Shown here: one piece after another, positions 1-8,633 of the stretch
How positions within the stretch are numbered: the stretch's first letter is position 1
Layout: each line of letters opens with the position of its first letter
Assembly: GCA_002320775.1 (NCBI GenBank)
Contig: DCKY01000059.1
Span: 4,487-56,834, forward strand
Source: Planctomycetes bacterium UBA1662
GTDB taxonomy: Bacteria; Planctomycetota; UBA8108
DNA: 52,348 bases
Reading direction: 5' to 3'
Position numbers and translations under genes: made by a program
The notes under the pieces: model-generated
Databases searched by the model: none
Told to the model about the DNA's origin: nothing
Seen by the model: only the letters and a program-made list of their open reading frames with translations

Positions 1-324
1 CGCGTTCTCTCAGTGCTGGCGACGGCCGGGCATTCCGACCCCGATCAACGTAGCTTGTCCTTTGAGGCCGCCCGCGGCTCGCTTGCGGGACGGGTCAAGC
101 TGCGGTACGAGACGGAGAGCATCCCGGTGGGCGAGCTGAGAACATCGATTGGGCGGCTGGCACGGTCATCCGTCAAGATTCGCGAGGCGCTTCTCAGCGC
201 CGCCTCCCATTGTGTTCTCGCAGATGACGCCATCGAGGTCGAGGAGGCCGAGCTCCTGCGTGCTTTCGCTCATGCTATTGGCGTACCGGTGCCGCTGTTT
301 CTCGCTGATACCAATATCAACTGA
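1..324 (+). CDS. C-terminal end of a protein, possibly M48-type peptidase (5' truncated)
   Basis: The reading frame is open from base 1 to a TGA at 322-324, so the true start lies left of the window; the GTG at 13 is internal. About 107 residues are visible. The tail is alpha-helical in character, with an acidic segment reading VLADDAIEVEEAELLRAF followed by GVPVPLFL. This resembles the TerB-like helical tail found at the C-terminus of many large planctomycete and proteobacterial M48 family membrane metallopeptidases. No HExxH motif or membrane segment is in view, so the peptidase assignment rests only on the tail and is tentative. The next gene starts 200 bases downstream with its own ribosome binding site, so it is probably a separate unit. 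Confidence 0.45.
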   Translation, partial: RVLSVLATAGHSDPDQRSLSFEAARGSLAGRVKLRYETESIPVGELRTSIGRLARSSVKIREALLSAASHCVLADDAIEVEEAELLRAFAHAIGVPVPLFLADTNIN

Positions 325-524
325 GAGATTTTCGGAACCTGCCACGGCGTTGACCGCCCGGACTCCGGACCGGATTATTTTCAGGAATTTCGGGATTCTG
401 CACGAATTTCCGGATTGGCTGGTACATTTGACTATAGAAGGATGCGATGGTCCTGCTGGGGCATGGACTGTCGATTCGGGACATAGACATCGGGCTTGGA
501 AGAAACAGCGACAGGAGTATATCC

Positions 525-1625
525 ATGCGCAAGTCAGTCTTCCTGGCAATCATTCTGGTTGCAACGGGGGCAAGAGCACAGGACGGAACCTCTTTTCTGA
601 GAGGTGATGCCAACCTGGATCTTGAAGTCAATCTCACCGACGCGGTGTACATTCTCAACAACCTCTTCCTCGGGGGCGCGCCTTTGCCCTGTGCCGAGGC
701 AGCGGATGTCAACGCCGATGCGGCCAGCGGGGGGACTGTAGACCTCTCCGATGGCGTTTATCTTTTGAACTTTCTCTTTCTTGGCGGTGAACCGGTTCCC
801 GCTCCCTTTCCTGAATGCGGCTCCACAAAGCTCGTTCTGGGCTGCGAGAACACCAGCTGTCCGGATTCCGGTCCCGTAGATGGATCCTGCGAGGCGATGG
901 ACGTCGAGGGCGTCGGTCTGTGCAGGATGTTGCTCGGTTTTTACTGGGACGGTGAGAGTTGCCGTTCTCTGGGCGGCTGTGATTGCGCCGGAGACGACTG
1001 CGGAGAGCTCTACGACAGCATCGAGTCCTGCGAGGCCGCTCATGTTGAATGTGTCAACATCGAGCCCGAACCGGTCTCCTGCGATGCCATGGATGTTGGA
1101 TCCGAAGGCCTCTGTGCCGCCATTCTCGGCTACTACTGGGACGGCAGGAACTGCCGCACGCTCAGCGGTTGCGATTGCACGGGAGGCGACTGTGAAGACC
1201 TCTATGACTCCATCGAGGCTTGTGAAGATGTCCATGTCGATTGCGGCCCCGACATCCTTCCCGGCGACTGCGATCTGCGTCAGGATGGCTGCCTCGTGGT
1301 TAGCGAGAGGGGTGCTTGTTACCAGATCCGGGCGAGAAACGGTCGACTGCTGAATCTCGATCCCGGTCGCAATGGGCGCCTGCTGGCCTCCCTCGAAGAT
1401 GGCTGGTGCGGGACCTTCATGCTCTCGCTCTGTCGCGATTGCGAGCTTGCCTGTCGTGATGTCAATGTCCTGACCGGACCCGTTTTCAGTCTTTGCGGGG
1501 TACGGGGCAGGGAAGATGCGGAGCCTGGTCCGGTGGAGGTGCCGGAGCCGGGAGTTATTGGTCCCGCCGAGCGCCCTGGGGGGGGCGTGATCGGTCCCGT
1601 AGAGAGACCGGTTCGCGGCGGTTAG
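525..1625 (+). CDS. Secreted cysteine-rich protein with N-terminal dockerin-like module
   Basis: A 366-residue secreted protein of unknown function. I chose the ATG at 525 because AGGAG lies at 513-517 and a clean Sec signal peptide (residues 1-18, ending ARA before Gln19) begins there; an in-frame ATG at 447 lacks these. Residues about 24-102 form a pair of dockerin-like half-repeats, each with a calcium-loop-like stretch (RGDANLDLEVNLTD and a second one ending VDLSD) followed by LFLGG and proline. Two cysteine-rich repeats start at Cys122 and Cys186, each with eight cysteines around YWDG, GC-C, DC and LYDSIE-CE. A further cysteine-rich segment follows Cys249. The C-terminus is Pro/Gly-rich with two GVIGP-x-ERP copies. 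Similar cysteine repeats occur in myxobacterial secreted proteins as I recall them; Kunitz-like spacing is only a resemblance. The dockerin-like module follows the signal peptide directly, unlike its C-terminal position in several neighbours. Confidence 0.8.
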   Translation: MRKSVFLAIILVATGARAQDGTSFLRGDANLDLEVNLTDAVYILNNLFLGGAPLPCAEAADVNADAASGGTVDLSDGVYLLNFLFLGGEPVPAPFPECGSTKLVLGCENTSCPDSGPVDGSCEAMDVEGVGLCRMLLGFYWDGESCRSLGGCDCAGDDCGELYDSIESCEAAHVECVNIEPEPVSCDAMDVGSEGLCAAILGYYWDGRNCRTLSGCDCTGGDCEDLYDSIEACEDVHVDCGPDILPGDCDLRQDGCLVVSERGACYQIRARNGRLLNLDPGRNGRLLASLEDGWCGTFMLSLCRDCELACRDVNVLTGPVFSLCGVRGREDAEPGPVEVPEPGVIGPAERPGGGVIGPVERPVRGG

Positions 1626-1709
1626 AACGGAGAAAAACCCGACGATTTATTCCTATTGAACAAATAGTCTTCCTCGCGGGCATCATTGTGGTGCAGTGAT
1701 GCAATCCAC

Positions 1710-1770
1710 GGGCCGGCTGAATTCCTTCAGCACCAACCCTACCATTTCGACCCAAACACTCAGCCGGCCC
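1710..1770 (+). terminator. 11-bp inverted repeat with long loop and T/C-rich tail
   Basis: GGGCCGGCTGA at 1710-1720 is perfectly repeated in inverse as TCAGCCGGCCC at 1760-1770, separated by 39 bases, and is followed by TTCTTTTTCTCTTT. The loop contains a small secondary stem (CTGAA/TTCAG at 1717-1730) that would compete with the long stem. It lies between the cysteine-rich protein gene and the TlpA-protease fusion, so it may be an unusual terminator for the former or a leader structure; the long loop makes a standard intrinsic terminator uncertain. Confidence 0.35.
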
Positions 1771-1783
1771 TTCTTTTTCTCTT

Positions 1784-1789
1784 TATAAT
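1784..1789 (+). promoter_or_regulatory. Candidate -10 element (TATAAT)
   Basis: A perfect TATAAT lies about 105 bases before the start of the TlpA-protease fusion gene, immediately after the T-rich tail of the inverted repeat. No convincing -35 hexamer is found 16-18 bases upstream, so the call rests on the -10 alone. Confidence 0.3.
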
Positions 1790-1893
1790 AGCTCTCTACC
1801 GGATCAATCTGGACCCGGAAAAGGTTGTCCTCCTTAACCTGGCTGCTTCTGCAGCGGCGCCAGGGATGGTTCAAAGGAAAGGTATTATTTAAA

Positions 1894-4800
1894 ATGCGCA
1901 TGAGAAGTCTTCCTGTTTGCCTGCTGCTCTTGATCGTTCTTCAGCAGGTTCTTGGTCCGGTTCCCCTGCGGGGTGTCGAAGACTGGACCCGGGAGCAGGC
2001 GGTCGAGGAGATCGATGCTCTCGTGGTGATCGAACAATTGAAGAAAAACAAGCCAGCTGACCGGATGGGACAGGTCCGGGCCTGGCTGAAAAAGATCGAG
2101 GCGACAGGTCTCGACCTTGGAGAAGATGCCTACGTGAAGGCCTTTCCTTTGTACCTCCTGGGCAAGAAGGAGAACGGGCCGAGCTCGCGGCCGACCTCAG
2201 CTGTGGAGTGCCTCGTCGGGCATATCATCAAGCATGGCGGTCTTCCAGCGGAAGCTGGGAAGAAGTACGGCGGCTGGATTGACAGGATCCTCCCGATAGG
2301 TATTTACGCGGCTCTCGATGCGAAGGACCACGCCCGGGTTAAGGCCCTCCTGCCGACTCTCGCGCTTCATGGCTCGAGGGGAGCCTACGGAGCGTACTCA
2401 AGCTTCGGTTCCAGGCTCGTCAAGAGCGAGGAGCCGGCTGACGTGAAGCTCCTCACCGAGCTCGTCGCCATGGCCATGGCGGACCAGAGCATGGACGCTG
2501 AGATGAAGGGGAAGCTGCTCAAGTACCTCTATTCGGCCGAGCCTCGCGAGCCTGGTGAAAGAAGGGGCCCCGGCGTCGCCAGGCCGTCCCGGACCGCCGA
2601 AAGCGGCGATCTCCGCTTCGCCGAATTTTCCGGCAAGACGCTCGATGGCAAGGAGGTCTCGGTGAAGGACTTCCGCGGCAAGGTGCTCCTGGTTGATTTC
2701 TGGGCGACCTGGTGCGGTCCCTGTGTTCGTGAGATGCCGAACGTGGTGGCGACCTACGAAAAATACAAAGACCAGGGTTTCGCCATCCTGGGTGTGACCA
2801 TGGACCGGGCCGGCGATGAGGATAAGATCCGCGACTTCATGAAGAAGCAGGGGATGGACTGGCCGCAGATCTACGATGGCAAGGGCTGGAAGACAGCGCC
2901 TGGAGTTCTGAACAATATCCGCAGCATACCCTTCACCTTCCTGCTCGACCGCGAAGGCCGAGTGCGCTACAGCAAGCTGCGGGGGGATGCGCTCGGGCGC
3001 AGGGTCGCCGAGCTGCTCTCAGGCAAGGAGCCGCCGCCGGCTCCTGAAAAACTCGCCGACGACCAGCGCGCGATGCGCGAGATCGATGAAATCCTCGGCG
3101 TTCGCAGGAAAGGCAACCTGATCTTCTGCAAGGGCAATGACGAGGGCCTCGAGAAGATCGACATCTTCCTTGAACGTTTCAAGGACTCTCCGCTTTGCGA
3201 GAAAGCGCTCTATGTCAAGGCCATCAGTCTCTGGGGCATGCATCGCTATGCGGAGGCGGCTCCGGTCTATGGTGAATTCCTGGCGGCCTGGCCGGAGAGT
3301 GATTTCTCCAGGATCGCGAGGATTCGCGAGGGCGCGGCTTACCTGTTCTCAGGGCAGGCAGAGAAGGCGCTGCCGAAGCTGAGGGCGATCCAGAAGAAAT
3401 ACCCGGACCAGCCCGAGGGCTATGCCCGGGAGCTCGCCTCGGCCCTCGCCCGCACGGGCAGGATCGAAGAGGCTCGTCGCTTCATGGACGATGTGGAGAA
3501 ATCGATGACGGCCGCGGGCAAGAGCCGGATGCTGCCAAGGCTGAAGTCGGTCTTCGAAAAACTCCGGGTCATCGGCGGTAAGCTGAAGGACTTCGAGGTG
3601 AAGGACCATCGAAGCGGCAAGACGGTGACCCCTGCCAGCTTCGCCGGCAAGGTCGTCCTGGTCGATTTCTGGGCCACCTGGTGTGGTCCCTGTGTTGCTG
3701 AGCTTCCACATCTGAAAAAGACCTATGAGAAGTACAGGGAGAAGGGTTTCGAGATCTTCGCCATCAGCCTCGATGACGACAAGGCGAGGTTTGAGAAAAA
3801 GGTCGCTGATGCCGGTATGGATTGGCTCCACTTCTTCGATGGTGGCAAGTGGAAGAACGAGCTCGCCGTACTTTTTGACGTTCACAGTATTCCGGCCAGC
3901 TTCCTGGTTGACCGGGAAGGTGTCATCCAGGCCGTCAACCTTCGCGGAGAGGCGGTCTCTGACTGGGTCGAGCGCCTGGTGGAAGGAAAGAAGGGCGCTC
4001 CTCCCGCGGTCGCTCGCTCAGAGCGCCGAGGTATTCTGCCCACCAGGGGCAGGAGGCCATCCTCTGCCGGGCCGGTCGTATCGCTGAAGGCCGAAGGTTC
4101 GCCTGAACTGTTGGTTCTTGATGTCGCGGTGAAGGGGCCCTGGCACGTCTTCGGTGAAGGGGCGAAGGATGGTATTCCGCTCAAGATCGAATTTCTCGAG
4201 GGCTCGGGTTTCAGTGCATCTTCCGCTCCCCGGGTTCCGGCCGCTAAAGACGGGATCCTCGAGGGGAGCTTCAGGATTACCGTTCCCTTGAGAAAGGTAG
4301 GGCCGGGAGAAAAGATTCTCGCCGAGCTGGTCTACCAGGCCTGCAACGCAGAGGTCTGCATGCCGCCGAAGCGGCTTCGCATCGACGTGCCGGTGGCCGC
4401 AGTCAAGCGGAAGGCCCTGGCTCCTTCGAAAGAAGATGACCACGGCATGCGGAACAAGTTCATCTCCAGGATGGCTGAACACCTCGACCGGGGCAAGACG
4501 ATCAAGGGCGGGAAGCTGGCTTCCCAGCTCGATCGCAAGCTGTTTGAGATGGACTGCGTTACGGGATCTTCAAGCTCCCTCCCTCCCGCCGACATCTATC
4601 AGCGCGCTTCGAAGAGCGTGGTGATGATAGGGACCCTCTACAAATGCGGCCGCTGTGAGCACTGGCATTCCGGTTTCTCAACCGGGTTCGTTATCGGCGG
4701 TGATGGCATCGTGGTCACAAACTACCATGTTGTTGAGAAGGCAGCCGATGTCGAGACCCTTGGCGTGATGACCCATGATGGCAGGGTGTTTCCCGTCAGC

Positions 4801-5229
4801 TCGGTGCTGGCGGCCGATGAGCTGCAGGATATCGTGGTGATGAAGGTGGAAGGTAAAGGTCTGGATGCTCTGCCCGTCAAGGCTGACGCCCCTGTTGGTT
4901 CCGGGGTTTATGTCCTCGGCCACCCGGATGGACAATTCTATACCTTCACCCACGGTCTTGTTTCCCGCTACATGGTTCACAATGCTCACGGAAAGAAGGG
5001 GAAGATGCACCGCATGGCGATCACCGCGGATTTCGCTCGTGGCTCGAGCGGCTCTCCGGTTCTCGATGGATATGGCCGCGTGGTCGGGATCGTCTCCAGT
5101 ACCCGCTCGATCTACTACAACAAAGAGAAGGGTGTAGAGAAGAACCTGCAGATGGTTCTCAAGCACTGCATTCCCGCTGGCGAATTGCTCAAGCTGCTGC
5201 CGTCTCCTTCCACTGTCCAGGCCTTCTGA
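1894..5229 (+). CDS. Exported fusion: TlpA thioredoxin x2, DsbD-alpha-like domain, trypsin-like protease
   Basis: A 1111-residue exported protein with an unusual domain order. The ATG at 1894 has AAGGAAAGG upstream and starts a Sec signal peptide (MRMRSLPVCLLLLIVLQQVL); an in-frame ATG at 1900 is also possible. Residues about 240-380 form a TlpA/ResA-type thioredoxin with FWATWCGPC (CGPC at 274-277). A helical, TPR-like linker follows (about 400-560). A second TlpA domain has CGPC at 597-600. Residues about 725-835 resemble the N-terminal alpha domain of DsbD, with YQACNAEVCMPP (Cys817 and Cys822). Residues about 900-1090 are a trypsin/HtrA-type serine protease with His945 (TNYHVV), Asp979 (LQDIVVMKV) and Ser1052 (GSSGSP); no PDZ domain follows. 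TlpA and DsbD domains exchange disulfides outside the cytoplasm, so a link between thiol redox state and proteolysis is inferred. It appears to be a single-gene unit; no membrane domain of DsbD is encoded nearby. Confidence 0.9.
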   Translation: MRMRSLPVCLLLLIVLQQVLGPVPLRGVEDWTREQAVEEIDALVVIEQLKKNKPADRMGQVRAWLKKIEATGLDLGEDAYVKAFPLYLLGKKENGPSSRPTSAVECLVGHIIKHGGLPAEAGKKYGGWIDRILPIGIYAALDAKDHARVKALLPTLALHGSRGAYGAYSSFGSRLVKSEEPADVKLLTELVAMAMADQSMDAEMKGKLLKYLYSAEPREPGERRGPGVARPSRTAESGDLRFAEFSGKTLDGKEVSVKDFRGKVLLVDFWATWCGPCVREMPNVVATYEKYKDQGFAILGVTMDRAGDEDKIRDFMKKQGMDWPQIYDGKGWKTAPGVLNNIRSIPFTFLLDREGRVRYSKLRGDALGRRVAELLSGKEPPPAPEKLADDQRAMREIDEILGVRRKGNLIFCKGNDEGLEKIDIFLERFKDSPLCEKALYVKAISLWGMHRYAEAAPVYGEFLAAWPESDFSRIARIREGAAYLFSGQAEKALPKLRAIQKKYPDQPEGYARELASALARTGRIEEARRFMDDVEKSMTAAGKSRMLPRLKSVFEKLRVIGGKLKDFEVKDHRSGKTVTPASFAGKVVLVDFWATWCGPCVAELPHLKKTYEKYREKGFEIFAISLDDDKARFEKKVADAGMDWLHFFDGGKWKNELAVLFDVHSIPASFLVDREGVIQAVNLRGEAVSDWVERLVEGKKGAPPAVARSERRGILPTRGRRPSSAGPVVSLKAEGSPELLVLDVAVKGPWHVFGEGAKDGIPLKIEFLEGSGFSASSAPRVPAAKDGILEGSFRITVPLRKVGPGEKILAELVYQACNAEVCMPPKRLRIDVPVAAVKRKALAPSKEDDHGMRNKFISRMAEHLDRGKTIKGGKLASQLDRKLFEMDCVTGSSSSLPPADIYQRASKSVVMIGTLYKCGRCEHWHSGFSTGFVIGGDGIVVTNYHVVEKAADVETLGVMTHDGRVFPVSSVLAADELQDIVVMKVEGKGLDALPVKADAPVGSGVYVLGHPDGQFYTFTHGLVSRYMVHNAHGKKGKMHRMAITADFARGSSGSPVLDGYGRVVGIVSSTRSIYYNKEKGVEKNLQMVLKHCIPAGELLKLLPSPSTVQAF

Positions 5230-5264
5230 GCCTTTTCCGGGCCGGTCTTCTACTTTTTTGCGTG

Positions 5265-5273
5265 TGATATAAT
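5265..5273 (+). promoter_or_regulatory. Extended -10 promoter candidate (TGATATAAT)
   Basis: TGATATAAT is a full extended -10 element (TG, one base, TATAAT) about 54 bases before the ATG of the CotH gene at 5327. The -35 region is poor, which is common for extended -10 promoters. It is in the short gap after the fusion gene, so the CotH gene probably has its own promoter. Confidence 0.45.
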
Positions 5274-5326
5274 TGTTTTTTGGACCCGCGCCTGGGGCTT
5301 TTTTTCTACCCGTTTCGAGTGATTCC

Positions 5327-8300
5327 ATGCGTTTTTCGAGTTTTCTACTGCAGCTCGTCATTCTTCTTCTCTCCGTTTTTTTCCCCATGCGGGGGCTCCT
5401 GGCGGAGGTGGTCATCACCGAGCTTCTGGCGGATAACGATGGGACGCTGGCTGATGAAGACGGAGATTTTTCCGACTGGATTGAGCTTCATAACAGCGGG
5501 ACCGATGCGGTCGACCTGGACGGATGGCTTCTCTTCGATGATCCGGACGGTCCCGGCTGGAGATTTCCCGCGTTCGTTCTTGGCGCTGGTGATTTCGCCG
5601 TGGTGTTCGCCTCAGGCAAAGATCGCTCGCTGGCTGGTGGTGAGCTTCACGCCTCGTTTCGACTGGATAGTTCCGGTGAGTACCTCGGGCTTTACCACCC
5701 CGATGGGGTGAGCGTCGCCTCCGAATTTTCACCGGAATTTCCGCCGCAGCGGGAAGACTACTCCTATGGGCCTGGGGCGGGAGATGGAGGCGATCCTTCT
5801 TCTCCAGTCTATTTCGGCTCACCGACTCCCGGCACCGTCAACGGCTCCGGGTTCCAGGGCTTTGTCTCCGATGTGGTTCTGAGCCACGACAGCGGCTTCT
5901 ATGAGCAACCTTTCGAGGTGACGCTCGAGACCGAGACTCCCGAGGCTGTCATACGCTATACCCTGGATGGCAGCGCGCCCTCGCAGGAGGATGGGCAGGT
6001 CTATGCCGGGCCTGTCCAGGTCGCCGACACCACCATCTTGCGGTCCGCGGCTTTTCTCGACGGCTACGAGGCGTCCTACTTCGATACCCGAACCTATATT
6101 TTCAGGCGCCCTGTAGTCCCGGGTGGTAGCGGCGGAGTCCTCAACCAGCCCAGGAGACCGGCTGGATTTCCGAGGACCTGGGGAGATGGGATCCTCGCTG
6201 ATTATGAAATGGACCAGGATGTTGTCACCGATCCCGCTTACCGGGACGAGATTGCAGATGACCTCCTCGCTCTCCCTTCGCTTTCCCTCATCTCCGACCG
6301 GGATCACCTGTTCAATCCGAGCTCTAATCCTGATGTCGGTGGCATCTATTCCAACAGTCGCTCAAGCGGCTCGCGCTGGGAGCGACCCTGCTCGATGGAA
6401 CTTATCTACCCGGACGGAAAAGAGGGCATCCAGGTCAATTGTGGTATTCGAATTTACGGCGGCATCAACCGGCGTCCTGACATCACCCCGAAGCACACCC
6501 TGAGATTGCTCTTCAAGAAACAATACGGCCCCGGGAAGCTGCGCTTCCCTCTCTACTCGGACTCGGAGGTCGACAGCTTCGACACTCTCGTTCTTCGAGG
6601 CCATCACGGCAACTCCTGGCTGAACCAGAATCTGAGCCAGCGGACCAGGGCCCAGTATCTTCGCGATGAGTGGACCAGGGAGACGCAGTTGGCGATGGGG
6701 AGGCCCGCCGCGCACGGGACCTTCATGCATCTTTACCTCAATGGGCTCTACTGGGGAATCTACAACGTTGTGGAGCGTCCCACCGCGTCCTTCAGCGCCT
6801 CCTATTCCGGAGGTGAGAAGGAGGAGTACGATGCCCTCAACTCGGGGGAGGCTGTCGATGGTGACCAGCAGGCGTGGAACAGCATGATGGCGATCGCCGA
6901 GGGTGGTCTCGCAAGTCCTGAGGCCTATGAAGAGCTCGCCGCGTGGTGTGATATTCCCAACCTGATCGATTACATGATTGTCCAGATGGGCGGCGGCGAG
7001 ACGGACTGGGACCGGCACAACTGGTATGCCACCAGGCGCAGGGAGCCCGGAAGCGGCTACCAGTTCTTCTGCTGGGACACCGAGCATATCTTCCAGCTTG
7101 TCTCCGTCGACAGGACCCGGCTCGATAACGAGAACAAGCCAACCCGCATCTTTCAGCGCCTCACGGAGAATTCGGAGTTTCGCCTGCTTTTCGCCGACCA
7201 CCTGCATCGTCATTATTTCAACGGTGGCTTGATGACGGCCCAGGCGGTTCAAGATCGCTACATGAAGCTAGCCGGGGAGATCCACGCGGCCCTGGCTTGC
7301 GAGTCGGCTCGCTGGGGCGACTGGCGCAGGCCGGGTAACGCCTACACCCGGGATGTGGAATGGCTCGAAGAGCAGCGCCGTCTGCTGGAGGAGTATTTCC
7401 CCAGGCGTCCCGGGATCGTGATGAGCCAGTTTCGCCGGGCGGGTCTCTATCCTTCGCATTCGGCTCCGGTCTTTTCTCCCCACGGCGGCCGGCTACCGGG
7501 AGATGGCCAGGCGCTGGAGGTCTCTCTGGCGACGGATCTTGGTAACATCTATTACACCCTCGATGGGACCGATCCTCGGTTGCCCGGAGGGAACACCAGC
7601 CCTGCAGCGGTTCGTTACCAGGAGCCGCTGCAGCTCAGTGGGACGACCGTGTTGAAGGCCCGGGCCCTCAGGCGCGGTAACTGGAGCGCGTTGAACGAGG
7701 CGATCTTCGCTGGCGACACAGCCGATCTACGGGTCACCGAGCTCATGTATCACCCAAGGGGGCAGGCTGGCGACAGCTCCTACGATGCGGATGATTTTGA
7801 ATATATTGAGCTGTTGAACGCCGGTGAGAATGTCCTCGACCTGCAGGGTGTCCGGTTTACCGGTGGCCTGCGTTTCAATTTCTCCGATGGGGCGGTGCCA
7901 GCGCTTCAGCCAGGCGAGGTGGTTCTGGTGGTTGAGGACCTCGAGGCCTTTTCCTCGCGCTACGATGTCGGGCGCCTGTTGGTCGCCGGCGTCTACGCGG
8001 GCAACCTGTCTAATTCAAGCGAAGAGGTTACCCTTGTCGATGCCGGCGGCGAGGTGATCGCCTCTTTCTCTTACCAGGACAGCTGGTATCCTTCGACCGA
8101 TGGAGAAGGCTCATCTCTCGAGCTGGTGGAATTGGACTCCTGGCCTGCAGGCCTCTCTGGTTCCGCCGCCTGGCGAGCGAGTCTCGAGGTCGACGGCACT
8201 CCCGGTTTCCTGACAGCGACGCCCGGGCCAGCCGGGGGCCTTCAGCTTCCTGGCGACCTGAACCAGGATCGTCGTGTGGACATCTCCGACGCCATCGGGC

Positions 8301-8524
8301 TCCTGGGCCATCTCTTTGTCGGCAACCCGGCGTCCTTGCCATGCGGCGCTGGAGATGCCGGTGATCCGGACAATGTGCAGCTGCTGGATGTCAACGGAGA
8401 CAATGGCGTCAACCTCACCGACGCGATCGGTCTGCTGACCTGGCTCTTCCGTGGCGGCGCGCCGCACGCCAATGGCGAGGAATGCGTTCGCATTCCCACC
8501 TGCCCGGAGTCCTGCTCTGACTGA
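5327..8524 (+). CDS. Secreted CotH-kinase protein with lamin-tail, chitobiase-like and dockerin-like domains
   Basis: A 1065-residue secreted multidomain protein. The ATG at 5327 begins a typical signal peptide (MRFSSFLLQLVILLLSVFF); an upstream in-frame start at 5273 would overlap the -10 element, so I reject it. Order: lamin-tail domain (ITELLADNDG ... DWIELHN, about 25-140), chitobiase C-terminal-like beta domain (IRYTLDGSAPSQEDG), CotH domain (about 310-640), a second chitobiase-like domain (YYTLDGTDPRLPGG), a second lamin-tail domain (VTELMYHP ... FEYIELLN), and a C-terminal dockerin-like pair (GDLNQDRRVDISDA and DVNGDNGVNLTDA). CotH signatures include LYLNGLYWGIYNVVERP, TDWDRHNWYA (Asp560, Asp562, Asn565) and CWDTEH (Asp584), consistent with the metal and catalytic residues of CotH-type protein kinases. 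This arrangement is common in planctomycetes; the substrate is unknown. Confidence 0.9.
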   Translation: MRFSSFLLQLVILLLSVFFPMRGLLAEVVITELLADNDGTLADEDGDFSDWIELHNSGTDAVDLDGWLLFDDPDGPGWRFPAFVLGAGDFAVVFASGKDRSLAGGELHASFRLDSSGEYLGLYHPDGVSVASEFSPEFPPQREDYSYGPGAGDGGDPSSPVYFGSPTPGTVNGSGFQGFVSDVVLSHDSGFYEQPFEVTLETETPEAVIRYTLDGSAPSQEDGQVYAGPVQVADTTILRSAAFLDGYEASYFDTRTYIFRRPVVPGGSGGVLNQPRRPAGFPRTWGDGILADYEMDQDVVTDPAYRDEIADDLLALPSLSLISDRDHLFNPSSNPDVGGIYSNSRSSGSRWERPCSMELIYPDGKEGIQVNCGIRIYGGINRRPDITPKHTLRLLFKKQYGPGKLRFPLYSDSEVDSFDTLVLRGHHGNSWLNQNLSQRTRAQYLRDEWTRETQLAMGRPAAHGTFMHLYLNGLYWGIYNVVERPTASFSASYSGGEKEEYDALNSGEAVDGDQQAWNSMMAIAEGGLASPEAYEELAAWCDIPNLIDYMIVQMGGGETDWDRHNWYATRRREPGSGYQFFCWDTEHIFQLVSVDRTRLDNENKPTRIFQRLTENSEFRLLFADHLHRHYFNGGLMTAQAVQDRYMKLAGEIHAALACESARWGDWRRPGNAYTRDVEWLEEQRRLLEEYFPRRPGIVMSQFRRAGLYPSHSAPVFSPHGGRLPGDGQALEVSLATDLGNIYYTLDGTDPRLPGGNTSPAAVRYQEPLQLSGTTVLKARALRRGNWSALNEAIFAGDTADLRVTELMYHPRGQAGDSSYDADDFEYIELLNAGENVLDLQGVRFTGGLRFNFSDGAVPALQPGEVVLVVEDLEAFSSRYDVGRLLVAGVYAGNLSNSSEEVTLVDAGGEVIASFSYQDSWYPSTDGEGSSLELVELDSWPAGLSGSAAWRASLEVDGTPGFLTATPGPAGGLQLPGDLNQDRRVDISDAIGLLGHLFVGNPASLPCGAGDAGDPDNVQLLDVNGDNGVNLTDAIGLLTWLFRGGAPHANGEECVRIPTCPESCSD

Positions 8525-8570
8525 GCCCGCTTCCGGAGAAATCGGTCTTAAAGACTCTTCTCCTCCGTTG

Positions 8571-8576
8571 TACAAT
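8571..8576 (+). promoter_or_regulatory. Candidate -10 element (TACAAT)
   Basis: TACAAT lies 58 bases upstream of the ThuA-like gene start at 8634. A weak TTAAAG at 8548-8553 is 17 bases upstream and matches the -35 consensus at three positions. Confidence 0.3.
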
Positions 8577-8633
8577 TTTGCAGTCTGTTTGAATGATTAA
8601 CACAACCTGTCGCGCAAAGGATCAGCAGAGAAG

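Noticed and set aside
888..1271. Assignment of the cysteine repeats as Kunitz inhibitors
   Set aside because: Cysteine number is eight rather than six and spacing differs, so only a loose resemblance is claimed.
4678..5418. Minus-strand open frame of 246 codons opposite the protease domain
   Set aside because: No ribosome binding site or domain similarity; it mirrors the codon pattern of the plus-strand gene.
8535..8563. Imperfect hairpin GGAGAA/TTCTCC with an inner GTCT/AGAC stem after the CotH gene
   Set aside because: Stem is interrupted by unequal internal loops and is not followed by a T-run; it also overlaps the -35 region of the next gene.
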